Source: DASPTR01 sp964475545 (lineage in GTDB: Archaea > Thermoproteota > Bathyarchaeia > Bathyarchaeales > Bathycorpusculaceae). From it: 64,000 nucleotides of DNA. Below, in pieces: positions 35,396-44,158 of the stretch (positions within the stretch are counted from its first letter, which is position 1; every line of letters begins with the position of its first letter). The stretch lies in contig CAYYXF010000001.1 in the NCBI GenBank assembly GCA_964475545.1, positions 34,165 to 98,164 of the forward strand. Direction: 5' to 3'. The notes under the pieces are model-generated. The model worked only from the letters and a program-made list of their open reading frames with translations, ran no database searches and was not told the origin of the DNA. Position numbers and translations under genes: made by a program.

Positions 35396-36235
35396 ATGGA
35401 TAATCCTAAAGTATCGATAATAGTTCCTACTTACAATTCAGGCGCCACACTCGAACAATGTCTCAGAAGCATACACCATCAGAACTATTCCCCGATCGAA
35501 ATCATACTTGTTGACAACCTAAGCATTGACACAACCACAGCAATTGCGGCGCGGTATAAAACCAAAATGATACAGCGAAAATCCACCCCTGCCTCAGCCA
35601 GAAACATGGGCATAGCCAACTCCACGGGCAAATACGTCTTTCTTGTTGATTCAGACCAAGTCTTATCGCCTTCGGTTATCGAGGAGTGCGTTGAAAAATG
35701 CGAAAAAGAAGGTGCAGGGATGGTTAAGGTTCCGGAAGTTTTCGTGGGAAAAGACTTCTGGGGTTCCTGCTCTGCCGAATGGAAGAATATCTACGGAAGA
35801 ATTGAACAGAAGTATGGAGCAACTAGAAACATTCTAGCAGGCGACCCCCGGTTCTTCACAAAGGAAGCGATAGTTCGTGCGGGCATGTTCAATGATGGCC
35901 TAGTCTGGGGGGAAGACTACGACCTCTACAAAAGAGCTAGGAGAATGAATGTAAGAGAAACGTGGGTCAAATCTGAACTCTGTCACTATGAGCCCACCTC
36001 AATTCGAAAGATATTGTTCAAGTCTTTCCGCTATGGCAACACCATGCCTACTTTTGCGAGGCGTACCAAGCAGCGGATCCTATGGCCAATGGTCAACCAC
36101 TCGCTTCTGGCTTTAAGAGAGCTTCTGGGGGAACAAGGTAAACATCCCGCAATAATCGTAGGGTGTGCTGTTCTTTTCTGCTCGAAAACACTAGTTATGG
36201 CCATCGGCCTGATGATAGGTTCCTTGGCACACTAG
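35396..36235 (+). CDS. Glycosyltransferase family 2 with C-terminal membrane segment
   Basis: A 279-residue GT2: SIIVPTYNSGATLEQCL start, DNLSIDTT, and DSDQVLSP as the DxD metal site; an EDYDLYKRAR motif gives the catalytic ED. The last 40 residues hold two hydrophobic stretches that could anchor the enzyme. It starts 14 bases after the GT-C-like gene, so both are probably in one transcript. Confidence 0.88.
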   Translation: MDNPKVSIIVPTYNSGATLEQCLRSIHHQNYSPIEIILVDNLSIDTTTAIAARYKTKMIQRKSTPASARNMGIANSTGKYVFLVDSDQVLSPSVIEECVEKCEKEGAGMVKVPEVFVGKDFWGSCSAEWKNIYGRIEQKYGATRNILAGDPRFFTKEAIVRAGMFNDGLVWGEDYDLYKRARRMNVRETWVKSELCHYEPTSIRKILFKSFRYGNTMPTFARRTKQRILWPMVNHSLLALRELLGEQGKHPAIIVGCAVLFCSKTLVMAIGLMIGSLAH

Positions 36236-36353
36236 AATTAAGATTCGTGCTGCAATGCTTAGGATCGGCGCGAAACCCCACGTGTACCTCGGATTTGGCA
36301 TTATTGCGGCTCTGTCTATCAAGAATGAGGACTTAGGTGAAACGTGTTTGGTT

Positions 36354-36712
36354 GAAAGCGCGCGCTGCGCAAGAATAGGAAAAGACTGGAACGGCAGCCC
36401 CATTCCTAGGAAGAGCAACATTGGAGATACTCACTTCAATGTTGAGCCTGCGACACCACATGTTCTTTCAGCCGAAAAAGCAGCATAGGCCATACGACAC
36501 TGTGACGCGCAACCGCCACTCCTACACCCTACAGAATAACTGAAACACGTGAACACTCAACATAGCCACCTAAACCCACTCACTCTGGAACAGTCACACC
36601 AAACGCCAGGAAAAAGCCCGTGACTGAGAAGCAGGTCCAGTTAGACATAATGTCATCAATAATCCAAACATGGCAAGAAACTAAAACTAGAAAACACGAA
36701 CACTCATACCTG
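36354..36712 (+). repeat. Dispersed ~360-bp element, copy A
   Basis: This stretch and 43236-43592 (read on the minus strand) align over nearly their whole length with only short gaps, at roughly 70 percent identity by eye. Shared blocks include CATGTTCTT, AATGTTGAGC, TGAACA/CTCAACAT and ATCCAAACATGGCAA. Differences fall about evenly on all three codon positions, the frames carry stops, and copy A has a one-base deletion relative to B, so it is not an intact coding sequence now. It occupies the gap between the GT2 gene and the 3' end of the archaeosortase gene. Confidence 0.75.
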
Positions 36713-37720
36713 CACCACAGGTCTCGCAGTTCTCCACTCTCTGATTTTCGCCCAGATCATCCGACTTCCAATTATCAGCAGAGGATAGGAAACTATCCAA
36801 GTGATAGAATACAACTGGCCATAATAGTCATGAAAAGCCATGGCGGCATCCTGGCCATTGTTGAACGCGATGACCACAATGGTGACTACCCTGAGAACGT
36901 TGATCAAATATGTGACCACGGCTCCCAGTATGAAATATCTTGCTCTTTGCTTCCAAGAAAATGCGCTATCCTTCAGAAACAGCAGAATGGTAACCGCATA
37001 AATCAAAAGACTCTCAACGCCCGAACATGGCCACGACACATTGAACTGCGCCCAATTTCCCCCGGCTACTCGAACCATCAATCTAGAACCACCATCAGGA
37101 GCCACGCCGTTCAGGTACGCAGGATAGCCCATCGCTCCCAGAACACTTGCTGCAAGCGCAGCCGTCGTGGGAACAATCATCTGAAAGGGAGTGAAGCGAC
37201 CATTAGGATAAATGTTGTCTATCATGTATATCATCCCGATAATCCCAAGAAAAACTGTGGAGATTAGAAACTTGCCCAACCCCTTTGTCCCATACTCCAG
37301 CAACACTATCAGGATGAAAAGCATCGCGAACACCAGATATTCCACCGAGAGAGGCATCGCGCCGGCCCAAGGTTGCGGAATATTATTGGCAATTGAAAAG
37401 CTCACAATCGCAGTATTCAGCCCATAGAAATTGGTGGCAATAACGTATATGGTAGGTAGTAGAAGAGCTAACACGAATGCAATAGTTCGTGCGGAGAACA
37501 CTCCTGCAAGCCTGCTTTGAATCTTTTCCCACCCTAGAATCAGTTCCATCGAAACCAGCCACAGAAAGAAAATATCGAAGATCCTGCCCTTCCAAGTCTT
37601 CTCAAAAACCATCGGGTCTAGAGAGTACAATATGATCAAAGGTACTATGAATGAGAGGATTGGCAAAGCCTTCTTGAAGACATCGGCGTACCTCTCGCTT
37701 TTCTGTGTACGGTCTTGCAT
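36704..37720 (-). CDS. Archaeosortase/exosortase family transpeptidase
   Basis: A 338-residue polytopic protein (about eight helices) with the catalytic triad of the exosortase/archaeosortase family: Cys232 in WPCSGVESLL, Arg277 in YLINVLRVVT and His297 in FHDYYG. These enzymes cut a C-terminal sorting signal of surface proteins and join the rest to a lipid. No substrate with a PGF- or PEF-like tail is encoded in the window. It belongs with the neighbouring glycosyltransferases to a surface-glycan island. The gene points away from priS. Confidence 0.9.
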   Translation of the reverse strand: MQDRTQKSERYADVFKKALPILSFIVPLIILYSLDPMVFEKTWKGRIFDIFFLWLVSMELILGWEKIQSRLAGVFSARTIAFVLALLLPTIYVIATNFYGLNTAIVSFSIANNIPQPWAGAMPLSVEYLVFAMLFILIVLLEYGTKGLGKFLISTVFLGIIGMIYMIDNIYPNGRFTPFQMIVPTTAALAASVLGAMGYPAYLNGVAPDGGSRLMVRVAGGNWAQFNVSWPCSGVESLLIYAVTILLFLKDSAFSWKQRARYFILGAVVTYLINVLRVVTIVVIAFNNGQDAAMAFHDYYGQLYSITWIVSYPLLIIGSRMIWAKIREWRTARPVVQV

Positions 37721-37931
37721 TCAGCGTTCCTCAACCATTGTCTCTCATTGGTTGGAAATGGTTATTTCATATCTACAACAAGCGTTATTTATGAATCTAG
37801 CCTTCCACAAGCTGCCTTTTATTGACACTAGAGCAGAGAGCAGTGTTCTGCCTAAGCGCACGACTAAATCTTATAAAACTCTTCAAGCGTTCTTCTTTCA
37901 AGGTTAGACTGAGTTGATCCTATCCTCGTTG

Positions 37932-39152
37932 ATGTTCATCAAACAGAAATTTGCAGAATACTACCAGGAAAACCCATTCAGTATTCTTTCGCCTTCATTC
38001 ACCGAAAGCCGTGAATTTGGCTTCGCCCTGTTTGAAGGACAAATGCTGCGACACAAAGGTTTCAGCAAAAGCGAGGGCCTGAAAGCGTTCTTGCAAACCT
38101 GTGTTCCTTCAGATGCCTATTTTTCATGCGCATACTACGAGAACCCTCAGGCCGAAATGGACAAGAAGGGTTGGTTGGGGGCAGATTTGATTTTTGACAT
38201 TGACGCTGACCACATAACTACTGGCTGTGGCAAAGTTCATGACACTTGGACTTGTGGTGGATGTGGTTTCGATGGGAGAGGTCTTACCCCTGAAAAGTGT
38301 CCAATATGTGGCGGACAAAAATTCGATACTAAAACTTGGCCATGTGAAGCCTGTCTAGAATCCGCGAAGGACGAAACAGTCAAGCTTCTGGATATGTTGT
38401 TGAGGGACTTTGGCTTCTGCGAAAAGAGCGTGCACGCTTTCTTTTCAGGTCATCGCGGCTACCATGTCCACGTTGAAAACGAGTCGATCAAGGCACTTGA
38501 TGCTGTTGCACGCAAAGAAATCGTAGACTATGTCTCTGGTCTGGGCCTGGACATGGGCTTTAGCAGTCTGGACAAAAAAGGCTCTGGCAAGCCAAGCTTC
38601 CCAAATGTACCTCACTTAGATGATTCAGGTTGGCGTGGACGAATCGCCAAATGCATGTACGACTTCATCCTGAAGGGCAAAGAAGAGGATTGTGCCAAGC
38701 TAGGACTGAGACGGAATGTCGTTGAGACCATAATTCAAAAGAGAGAAACGATTTTGAAAAGCTGGAACGATGTGGGACCTTACCGTGCCGTAAAAGGGCT
38801 AGGCTTCGAAACATGGAGAAAAATAGTTGATAGTTGCACAGAATCTATGTCCGCCAAAATAGACACTGTCGTCACAACCGACTTACATCGCCTGATCAGG
38901 TTAGTCGGTGCCCTGCATGGAAAAACTGGTTTGAAAAAGATCGAGTCTACGATATCAAGCATTGAAGCTTTTGATCCGCTCAAGAGCGCAGTAGCCTTTA
39001 AGAAGGGAACTGCAAGTGTCTTCGTATCGGATGCGCCAGAATTCAGGCTCGGTGATGAGACTTTTGGCCCATACAAGAATCAGAGGATCGAGTTGCCGAC
39101 AGCAGCAGCTATACTCCTCATCTGTAAGAAAAGGGCAGAGGTAGCAGAGTAG
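37932..39152 (+). CDS. priS: DNA primase small (catalytic) subunit PriS
   Basis: A 406-residue PriS from the ATG at 37932; a TTG at 37914 is also possible. The catalytic aspartates lie at 89 and 91 in DLIFDIDADH, and a zinc knuckle with several CxxC pairs (TCGGCGF, CPICGG, CEACL) follows. The GHRGYHVHVE motif is diagnostic for archaeal PriS. The gene is one base from gins15, the usual archaeal partner. Confidence 0.94.
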   Translation: MFIKQKFAEYYQENPFSILSPSFTESREFGFALFEGQMLRHKGFSKSEGLKAFLQTCVPSDAYFSCAYYENPQAEMDKKGWLGADLIFDIDADHITTGCGKVHDTWTCGGCGFDGRGLTPEKCPICGGQKFDTKTWPCEACLESAKDETVKLLDMLLRDFGFCEKSVHAFFSGHRGYHVHVENESIKALDAVARKEIVDYVSGLGLDMGFSSLDKKGSGKPSFPNVPHLDDSGWRGRIAKCMYDFILKGKEEDCAKLGLRRNVVETIIQKRETILKSWNDVGPYRAVKGLGFETWRKIVDSCTESMSAKIDTVVTTDLHRLIRLVGALHGKTGLKKIESTISSIEAFDPLKSAVAFKKGTASVFVSDAPEFRLGDETFGPYKNQRIELPTAAAILLICKKRAEVAE

Positions 39153-39153
39153 A

Positions 39154-39702
39154 ATGTATGACGAACTGTACAAGGTCTGGAAGCAAGAACTTGAAAATAG
39201 TGAACTTGCGACGCTTCCACCCGACTTTTACAACAGAACTGCTGATTACGTTAGGAAACTCGCGGAAGAAGGCAGAATGCTCGATAAGAGAACTGCAAAG
39301 GCGAATCTTCTGAAGAAAGAGACACAAAATGCTAAACGCATGATTCGAGAATTAGTCCGGGCTCGCTACACAAAGCTAGTTAAGAAAGCCGCCAAGGGCG
39401 AAAAGGTTCCACCTGATGTTTTGACGAGTGACGAAGAGAGAATCTTCGCAAACATTTCCGCCTCTTCAGATGCATTCCAAACTTTAGCCAAAGAAGTTCT
39501 TCAAGGACGCAAGCCAAAGTTTGAGGCTATACAGGAGCGCAAAAGGGCTGTCTTGCGCTTCTTGACGCAGGTTCCAGCAATAATAGGCGCAGATATGAAA
39601 CCTTACGGGCCGTTTCAGGCTGAAGATGTTGCCTCCTTGCCTCTTGATAATGCAAAAATCCTCGCCAAACAGCATATGGCTGAAAGAATTGAAGTCAGCT
39701 AG
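39154..39702 (+). CDS. gins15: GINS complex subunit Gins15/51
   Basis: A 182-residue helical protein with DELYKVWKQELEN at the start and the diagnostic IGADMKPYGPFQAEDVASLP B-domain near the C-terminus. It forms the archaeal GINS core of the CMG-like helicase with Gins23 (47945-48511) and MCM (45906-47948), both in this window. It begins one base after priS. Confidence 0.88.
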   Translation: MYDELYKVWKQELENSELATLPPDFYNRTADYVRKLAEEGRMLDKRTAKANLLKKETQNAKRMIRELVRARYTKLVKKAAKGEKVPPDVLTSDEERIFANISASSDAFQTLAKEVLQGRKPKFEAIQERKRAVLRFLTQVPAIIGADMKPYGPFQAEDVASLPLDNAKILAKQHMAERIEVS

Positions 39703-39776
39703 GGTGCAATGTCTCTTCTGCTGCTGGTGACTAGGCCTTCATTCTGATGTGGATCAGCACGTTGGAATGATAGCGA

Positions 39777-39787
39777 AAAAGTATAAG
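39777..39787 (+). promoter_or_regulatory. TATA box of the rpl44e-aIF2alpha-PAC2 unit
   Basis: AAAAGTATAAG predicts transcription from about 39810. This excludes the TTG at 39795 and supports a GTG (39819 or 39828) as the L44e start. Confidence 0.55.
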
Positions 39788-39818
39788 AACATGGTTGTCT
39801 TTTCTATGGAAGGCTGTA

Positions 39819-40103
39819 GTGGTAAAGGTGAATGTTCCGAAAGAAGTCACGACTTACTGTGCGAAATGTAAGAAGCATCAAGTCCATTCGGTTTCTCTCT
39901 ACAAAGCCGGAAAACGGAGGGCTTTGGCTAAAGGGGAACGCCACCATGATAGGGAGAAACGTGGGTATGGTGGGCAGAAATATCCGCTTCAGAGGGAGTT
40001 TTCAAAGACTACCAAGAAGCAGACTCTGAAGCTGAAGTGTAAGGTCTGCGGTCGCACAAGACATAAAGATGGTATACGACTAAGGAAATTGGTGATTGCC
40101 TAA
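39819..40103 (+). CDS. rpl44e: 50S ribosomal protein L44e
   Basis: A 94-residue zinc protein: PKEVTTYCAKCKKHQVH then KCKVCGRTRHKDG, four zinc cysteines in CxxC pairs. GGAAGG five bases upstream supports GTG at 39819; GTG at 39828 would give the more usual short N-terminus. It heads the conserved archaeal group L44e-S27e-aIF2alpha-Nop10-PAC2. Confidence 0.93.
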   Translation: MVKVNVPKEVTTYCAKCKKHQVHSVSLYKAGKRRALAKGERHHDREKRGYGGQKYPLQREFSKTTKKQTLKLKCKVCGRTRHKDGIRLRKLVIA

Positions 40104-40116
40104 GGAGGTTTGTAGT

Positions 40117-40314
40117 ATGGCAGAATGGGAGAGACTTATTCCAAGACCTAGGAGCAGTTTCGTCCGTGTCAAATGCCTGAAATGTGGGAACGAGCAGATA
40201 GTTTTCAGCAGCGTCGTAAACAAGGTCAACTGCAACGTTTGCGGAACCGAATTAGCAGAGCCTTCTGGTGGAAAAGCTAAAATCAAAGGCGAAATAGTGG
40301 CAATTTTCGAATAA
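40117..40314 (+). CDS. rps27e: 30S ribosomal protein S27e
   Basis: A 65-residue protein with the C4 zinc site CLKCGNEQ...CNVCGT. AGGAGGT ahead fixes the ATG at 40117 although the frame is open further upstream. It is on the same transcript as L44e. Confidence 0.93.
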   Translation: MAEWERLIPRPRSSFVRVKCLKCGNEQIVFSSVVNKVNCNVCGTELAEPSGGKAKIKGEIVAIFE

Positions 40315-40328
40315 GGACGGGCGCAACG

Positions 40329-41120
40329 ATGGCAGTTCGAACCAAGCAGGAATGGCCTGAAGCCGGCGATTTGGTAATTGCCACAGTACAGAGCGTTGCT
40401 GACTATGGCGCCTATGCAAAACTAGACGAATACGACAAACAAGGTCTATTGCACGTTTCAGAAATATCCTCATCTTGGATTCGAAACATCCGCGACTTTG
40501 TACGGGAAGGACAGAAACTTGTTTTGAAAGTCCTGAGGGTGGACGTAGAGAAAAGACACATCGACCTGTCTCTCAGAAGGGTGACCAAAAGAGAGAAAAT
40601 CGAAAAGATGATGGCTTGGAAGAAGGAGCGAAAAGCTGAAACCCTTGTCAGAAGTGTCGCCGACAAAATGAGCTTGTCGCCAGAACAGGTCTACGAAAAA
40701 GCCGGGACGGCCATTGAAAAAGAATATGGACTGTATGAAGGGTTTGAAAGAGCTGTCAAAGAAGGACCCGAAATTCTGACAAAAATCGGCATATCTGAGG
40801 AACTCGCAAATGCTTTCGTCACGGTTGCACAAGAAAGAATCCATGTCCCTATGGTTAAGGTGAAAGGCATTATTGAAGTCACCTGTATGAGACCAAACGG
40901 TGTCAAAGTCATCAAGGAAGCCTTCTTGAATGCCAAAAAAGCCGAAAAGTCTCGAACTGCCAAACTTCGCTTTTACGTAGTCGCAGCGCCTAAATACCGC
41001 GTAGAAGTCATGGCGGACAACTACAAGAACGCAGAGGATGTCTTGCAGAAAGTGGCGGAAACAGTTGTTTCAAATGTTAGCAAGGCAGGCGGGCAAGGGG
41101 TCTTTCGAAGGGAAAAGTGA
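40329..41120 (+). CDS. eif2a: Translation initiation factor aIF2 subunit alpha
   Basis: A 263-residue aIF2-alpha: N-terminal S1 domain (WPEAGDLVIATVQS then GLLHVSEISSSWIRNIR, the position of the eukaryotic regulatory serine loop), a helical middle, and an alpha/beta C-terminal domain that binds aIF2-gamma. With beta and gamma it delivers initiator tRNA. The stop overlaps the nop10 ATG by one base. Confidence 0.95.
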   Translation: MAVRTKQEWPEAGDLVIATVQSVADYGAYAKLDEYDKQGLLHVSEISSSWIRNIRDFVREGQKLVLKVLRVDVEKRHIDLSLRRVTKREKIEKMMAWKKERKAETLVRSVADKMSLSPEQVYEKAGTAIEKEYGLYEGFERAVKEGPEILTKIGISEELANAFVTVAQERIHVPMVKVKGIIEVTCMRPNGVKVIKEAFLNAKKAEKSRTAKLRFYVVAAPKYRVEVMADNYKNAEDVLQKVAETVVSNVSKAGGQGVFRREK

Positions 41121-41290
41121 TGGTTTGGCTCTTAAGAAGATGCGAGAAATGCAGAAGTTACACGTTGAAGAAAGACGCGTGTCCATACTGCGGAGGGAAA
41201 ACTCGGGTTCCCCATCCGCCGAAATTCTCACCTGATGACAAATACCTCAAGTATAGAATGCTCCTGAAGTGGGAGGATTCAACAAAGTGA
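41120..41290 (+). CDS. nop10: H/ACA RNP protein Nop10
   Basis: A 56-residue protein starting with the ATG at 41120, one base into the aIF2-alpha stop. The zinc ribbon is formed by Cys8, Cys11, Cys21 and Cys24 (RRCEKCRSYTLKKDACPYC) and the KFSPDDKY helix follows, as in all archaeal Nop10. It stabilises Cbf5 in the RNA-guided pseudouridine synthase. The stop TGA overlaps the GTG start of the next gene. Its small size makes it easy to miss, but the order aIF2alpha-Nop10-PAC2 is strongly conserved. Confidence 0.95.
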   Translation: MVWLLRRCEKCRSYTLKKDACPYCGGKTRVPHPPKFSPDDKYLKYRMLLKWEDSTK

Positions 41291-42060
41291 AAGAGACTTT
41301 CATCAAGGAAACCACAACGGTCGATCTGAGCAATCCAATTCTGATCGAAGGGCTTCCAGGCTTGGGCCTCGTCGGAAAAATTGCCATCCGATACCTGATC
41401 AGGCAATTAAAGGCCGAGAAATTCGCCAGCCTTTATTCACCGCATTTTCCATATTTCGTTCTCGTGAGCAAGAAAGGAAGCGTCAGACTCCTAAGCGGAA
41501 CTTTTTACTATTGGAAGAACAAGAATGAGAAGAATGATTTGATATTTTTCACAGGTGACAGCCAGGCACAGACAATCGAAGGGCAATACGAGATATCAGA
41601 TCACCTTTTGGGTTTCGCCGAGAAACATAAAGTGAAGATGATAATAACAATAGGCGGATATCGAATAGAAACGCAGGACAAACCGAAAGTAGTCGCGGCA
41701 GCAACAGACAAAAGCCTCTTAGAAAGAGCCCTCAGCGCAGGCGCCGTAGTAAGCCCGACAGGAAGTCCAATCGTAGGTACAGCTGGTCTGGTGCTTGGAA
41801 TGGCACACTTCAGAAATGTTGAAGCTCTTTGCCTGTTGGGCGAAACCCGAGGATACCTACCTGACCCAGAGGCCGCCAAAAGCGTGCTGGAAGTATTGCA
41901 TGCGATGTTCAAGTTCGACCTCAACTTGAACGGCTTGAACGAGGAAATTGCAAAGGCAGAAAAGATGGTTACCCGCTTGCAGAAGATTGAGGAAAAGAGG
42001 GCTCTGCAAGCTGAGGAAACACGGAAAGAGGAAGACAAGAAAATCACGTATATTTCATGA
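41287..42060 (+). CDS. PAC2 family protein (proteasome assembly chaperone-like), copy 2
   Basis: A 257-residue protein with ILIEGLPGLGLVGKIA at the start and ITIGGYRIE in the middle, the PAC2 hallmarks, and a charged C-terminal helix. GTG at 41287 is preferred (GGAGGA ten bases upstream, and coupling to the nop10 stop); a GTG at 41269 lies inside nop10. This is the paralogue fixed in the nop10 neighbourhood. Confidence 0.88.
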   Translation: MKETFIKETTTVDLSNPILIEGLPGLGLVGKIAIRYLIRQLKAEKFASLYSPHFPYFVLVSKKGSVRLLSGTFYYWKNKNEKNDLIFFTGDSQAQTIEGQYEISDHLLGFAEKHKVKMIITIGGYRIETQDKPKVVAAATDKSLLERALSAGAVVSPTGSPIVGTAGLVLGMAHFRNVEALCLLGETRGYLPDPEAAKSVLEVLHAMFKFDLNLNGLNEEIAKAEKMVTRLQKIEEKRALQAEETRKEEDKKITYIS

Positions 42061-42066
42061 AGGGCG

Positions 42067-43158
42067 CTAGGAACTCAACTCCTTGCGCACTGTTGCTACT
42101 ATCTTTTCAGCTGCTTTCCCGTCCCCATAGGGAGAGATTGATGGCAATTCCTTTCGCTTCTGCAGCGTCCTATTCATGGCTTCCAGTATCCTACGCTTTT
42201 CTGTGCCGACAACTTCTGCGAAGCCAGCTTCGACGGCCTCCGGCCGCTCAGTCGAAAGACGAATAACCAGCACGGGTTTTCGCAGGCATGGTGCAGTAGC
42301 TTCTTCTTGAATGCCTCCGGAATCTGTCACTATCATCTCACACTTCTTCATAAGAACCAAAAAGTCCAAGTAGCCGAGTGGTGGCAGAACCTGAATGTTT
42401 CCAAGTTTTTTGATTCTATCATAGATCTTGTTCTGTCTTAGTCTCTTTTTCGTTCGAGGGTGCATAGGATATATGACTGGTATCGGGGCATCAGCAAAGG
42501 TTTCAATAAAGGATTCAAGGATTTTCAAATTGTCCACGTTTTCTGTTCTGTGTGCCGTTGCCAAAGCGAATCTTTCGAATTTGACGGCTTCCAATATTCT
42601 TGATTTTTCTTCTGCTATTGGAAGGTGTTGAGTCACAGCGTCAATGATGGTGTTGCCTGTCACGTAGATTTTTCCCCAGACGCTTTCTCTCTTCAAGTTG
42701 CTTGCCGCTGTTTCGGTTGGTGCAAATAAGTACTCAGATAGGTGATCCGTCAGGCGTCTGTTATGTTCCTCGGGCATGCGGAGATCAAAGCTTCTCAGTC
42801 CAGCTTCAACGTGGCCGACGCTGATTCCAAGCTTGACCGCTGCCAGTGATGTCGCCAGAACGCCGTTTGTGTCTCCTTCGACCAAAACGAGTGACGGGCG
42901 TGCGTCCTTCATCAATTGTTCCATTTGCGTTAGTATGCGTGCGGTTTGCTCCCCTTGTGAATACGCTCTTAATCTATATTCATGATCTGGCGGCGGAAGC
43001 CCCAAGTCGTCAATGAACTGTCTGGACATGTTGTAATCATAATGCTGGCCGCAATTCACGAAGATGTGCGGAACTCTACGTTTTTGCAGGGCCTCTATGA
43101 TTGGTGCCATTTTTATGATTTCAGGGCGAGTGCCAACAACGACCATCACAGCTTTCAT
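42067..43158 (-). CDS. wecB: UDP-N-acetylglucosamine 2-epimerase (non-hydrolysing)
   Basis: A 363-residue GT-B-fold epimerase converting UDP-GlcNAc to UDP-ManNAc. GTRPEIIKMAPII at the start, EGDTNGVLATSL, HVEAGLRSFD and PEEHNRRLTDH are complete. It would supply ManNAc or derived sugars to the glycosyltransferases of the 29-36 kb island. It is convergent with the PAC2 gene, seven bases away. Confidence 0.93.
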   Translation of the reverse strand: MKAVMVVVGTRPEIIKMAPIIEALQKRRVPHIFVNCGQHYDYNMSRQFIDDLGLPPPDHEYRLRAYSQGEQTARILTQMEQLMKDARPSLVLVEGDTNGVLATSLAAVKLGISVGHVEAGLRSFDLRMPEEHNRRLTDHLSEYLFAPTETAASNLKRESVWGKIYVTGNTIIDAVTQHLPIAEEKSRILEAVKFERFALATAHRTENVDNLKILESFIETFADAPIPVIYPMHPRTKKRLRQNKIYDRIKKLGNIQVLPPLGYLDFLVLMKKCEMIVTDSGGIQEEATAPCLRKPVLVIRLSTERPEAVEAGFAEVVGTEKRRILEAMNRTLQKRKELPSISPYGDGKAAEKIVATVRKELSS

Positions 43159-43235
43159 TCGTCATCCCTGTTAACCATTGAATCCCTAAGCCTTCTTAGC
43201 GCTTCTGTGAAATAAATCATGTTGTTGATCATATC

Positions 43236-43592
43236 GCGCGTTAGTATGGGTGTTTGTGTTTTTGGTTTCTGTTGTTTGCCATGTTTGGATGGTTGGCTGG
43301 GCTATGTTTGCTTGGACCTGTACTTTAGTCACCATCATTCCTGCAGCGTTAGTTGCAACTATTCGGGAGTAGTTGGATGTGGGTGGCGATGTTGACTGTT
43401 CACTTGTTTCAGTTGATCTGAATGCTTGGATACTGCGGGACAAAGTCACAGTTTGTCGTTGCCCTATGTTGTATTCTTCTTTGGAAGAACATGGCGTGTC
43501 GCAAGCTCAACATTGTTGTGACTATTCCTAGTGTTGCCCTTCCTGGGAAAAGGGCTGCCTTTCCAGTCCTTTCTTATAACGCGTGCTTTAGT
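43236..43592 (-). repeat. Dispersed ~360-bp element, copy B
   Basis: This is the inverted partner of 36354-36712. One minus-strand frame is open through most of it and would encode a Thr/Ser/Gln-rich stretch with a TIQTWQTTET sequence, but copy A has a TAG at the corresponding place. It lies in the 517-bp gap between wecB and the TIR gene, in which I see no intact gene. No terminal inverted repeat or target duplication is obvious. Confidence 0.7.
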
Positions 43593-43675
43593 CGTCGTCA
43601 GAAGGGGTATGAGTGCGCGCCATGCCTCAAAAAGCATTATGAAGTTCCGTTCGTTCAGGGTATTCGGACAATAGA

Positions 43676-44158
43676 ATGAAACCCCTTGAATCAAATGAGG
43701 GACCACCTCGAGAGCACCTTTTAATTAGTTACGCGTCTGAGGATTGGGTTTTTGCTGATTGGCTAGCTTTGGAACTGGCTTCGGAAGGGTACGAAGTTTG
43801 GTACGACCGTCTGAAATTGTTAGGAGGTGAATCCTATCCTCGTGATACAACTAAGGCAATCAGGAACCAGACGTTCAGAGTAATTGCTCTCCTATCTAGG
43901 AATTCAATTGCGAAGCTAGATCCCGTGAAAGAACGGACTCTTGCACTCAACATAGCTAAGGAAGGCAATATTGATTTTCTCATTCCTCTTTCGCTACTCC
44001 CAGCTTATCGGAGGAATCCTCCAAGAGCTAATGCTCATAAACGGTCTATCGAGAGCGTTTGCAACGCGTCATTTGATAATGTCGTCGAGCCTTCGCTCGA
44101 TTACCACAGTCTTTCATGTCGCACCACCTGCGACTGCGATTCCGACTCATATCCATGA
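43676..44158 (+). pseudogene. TIR-domain protein, truncated
   Basis: Residues 13-105 match a TIR domain of the bacterial/archaeal signalling or defence type: HLLISYASEDWVFADWLA, WYDRLKLLGGESYP and NIDFLIPL, with Glu86 a candidate catalytic glutamate. The domain stops at about residue 105 and the remaining 55 residues are unlike any TIR tail, being antisense to the end of the CGNR gene. Family members carry a further effector region of 200 or more residues. So the gene was cut by deletion or by the arrival of the CGNR gene and is probably not functional. Confidence 0.65.

Noticed and set aside
36255..36488. Frames in the two repeat copies (36255-36488 plus; 43464-43706 minus) as genes
   Set aside because: They are similar to each other, but another frame of the same DNA is equally conserved and the differences do not favour third codon positions.
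36620..37267. 215-residue plus-strand frame over the archaeosortase gene
   Set aside because: It is antisense to the archaeosortase, has no motif, and its first part is the decayed repeat.
39795..39818. TTG start of L44e
   Set aside because: It lies upstream of the transcription start predicted from the TATA box at 39777-39787.
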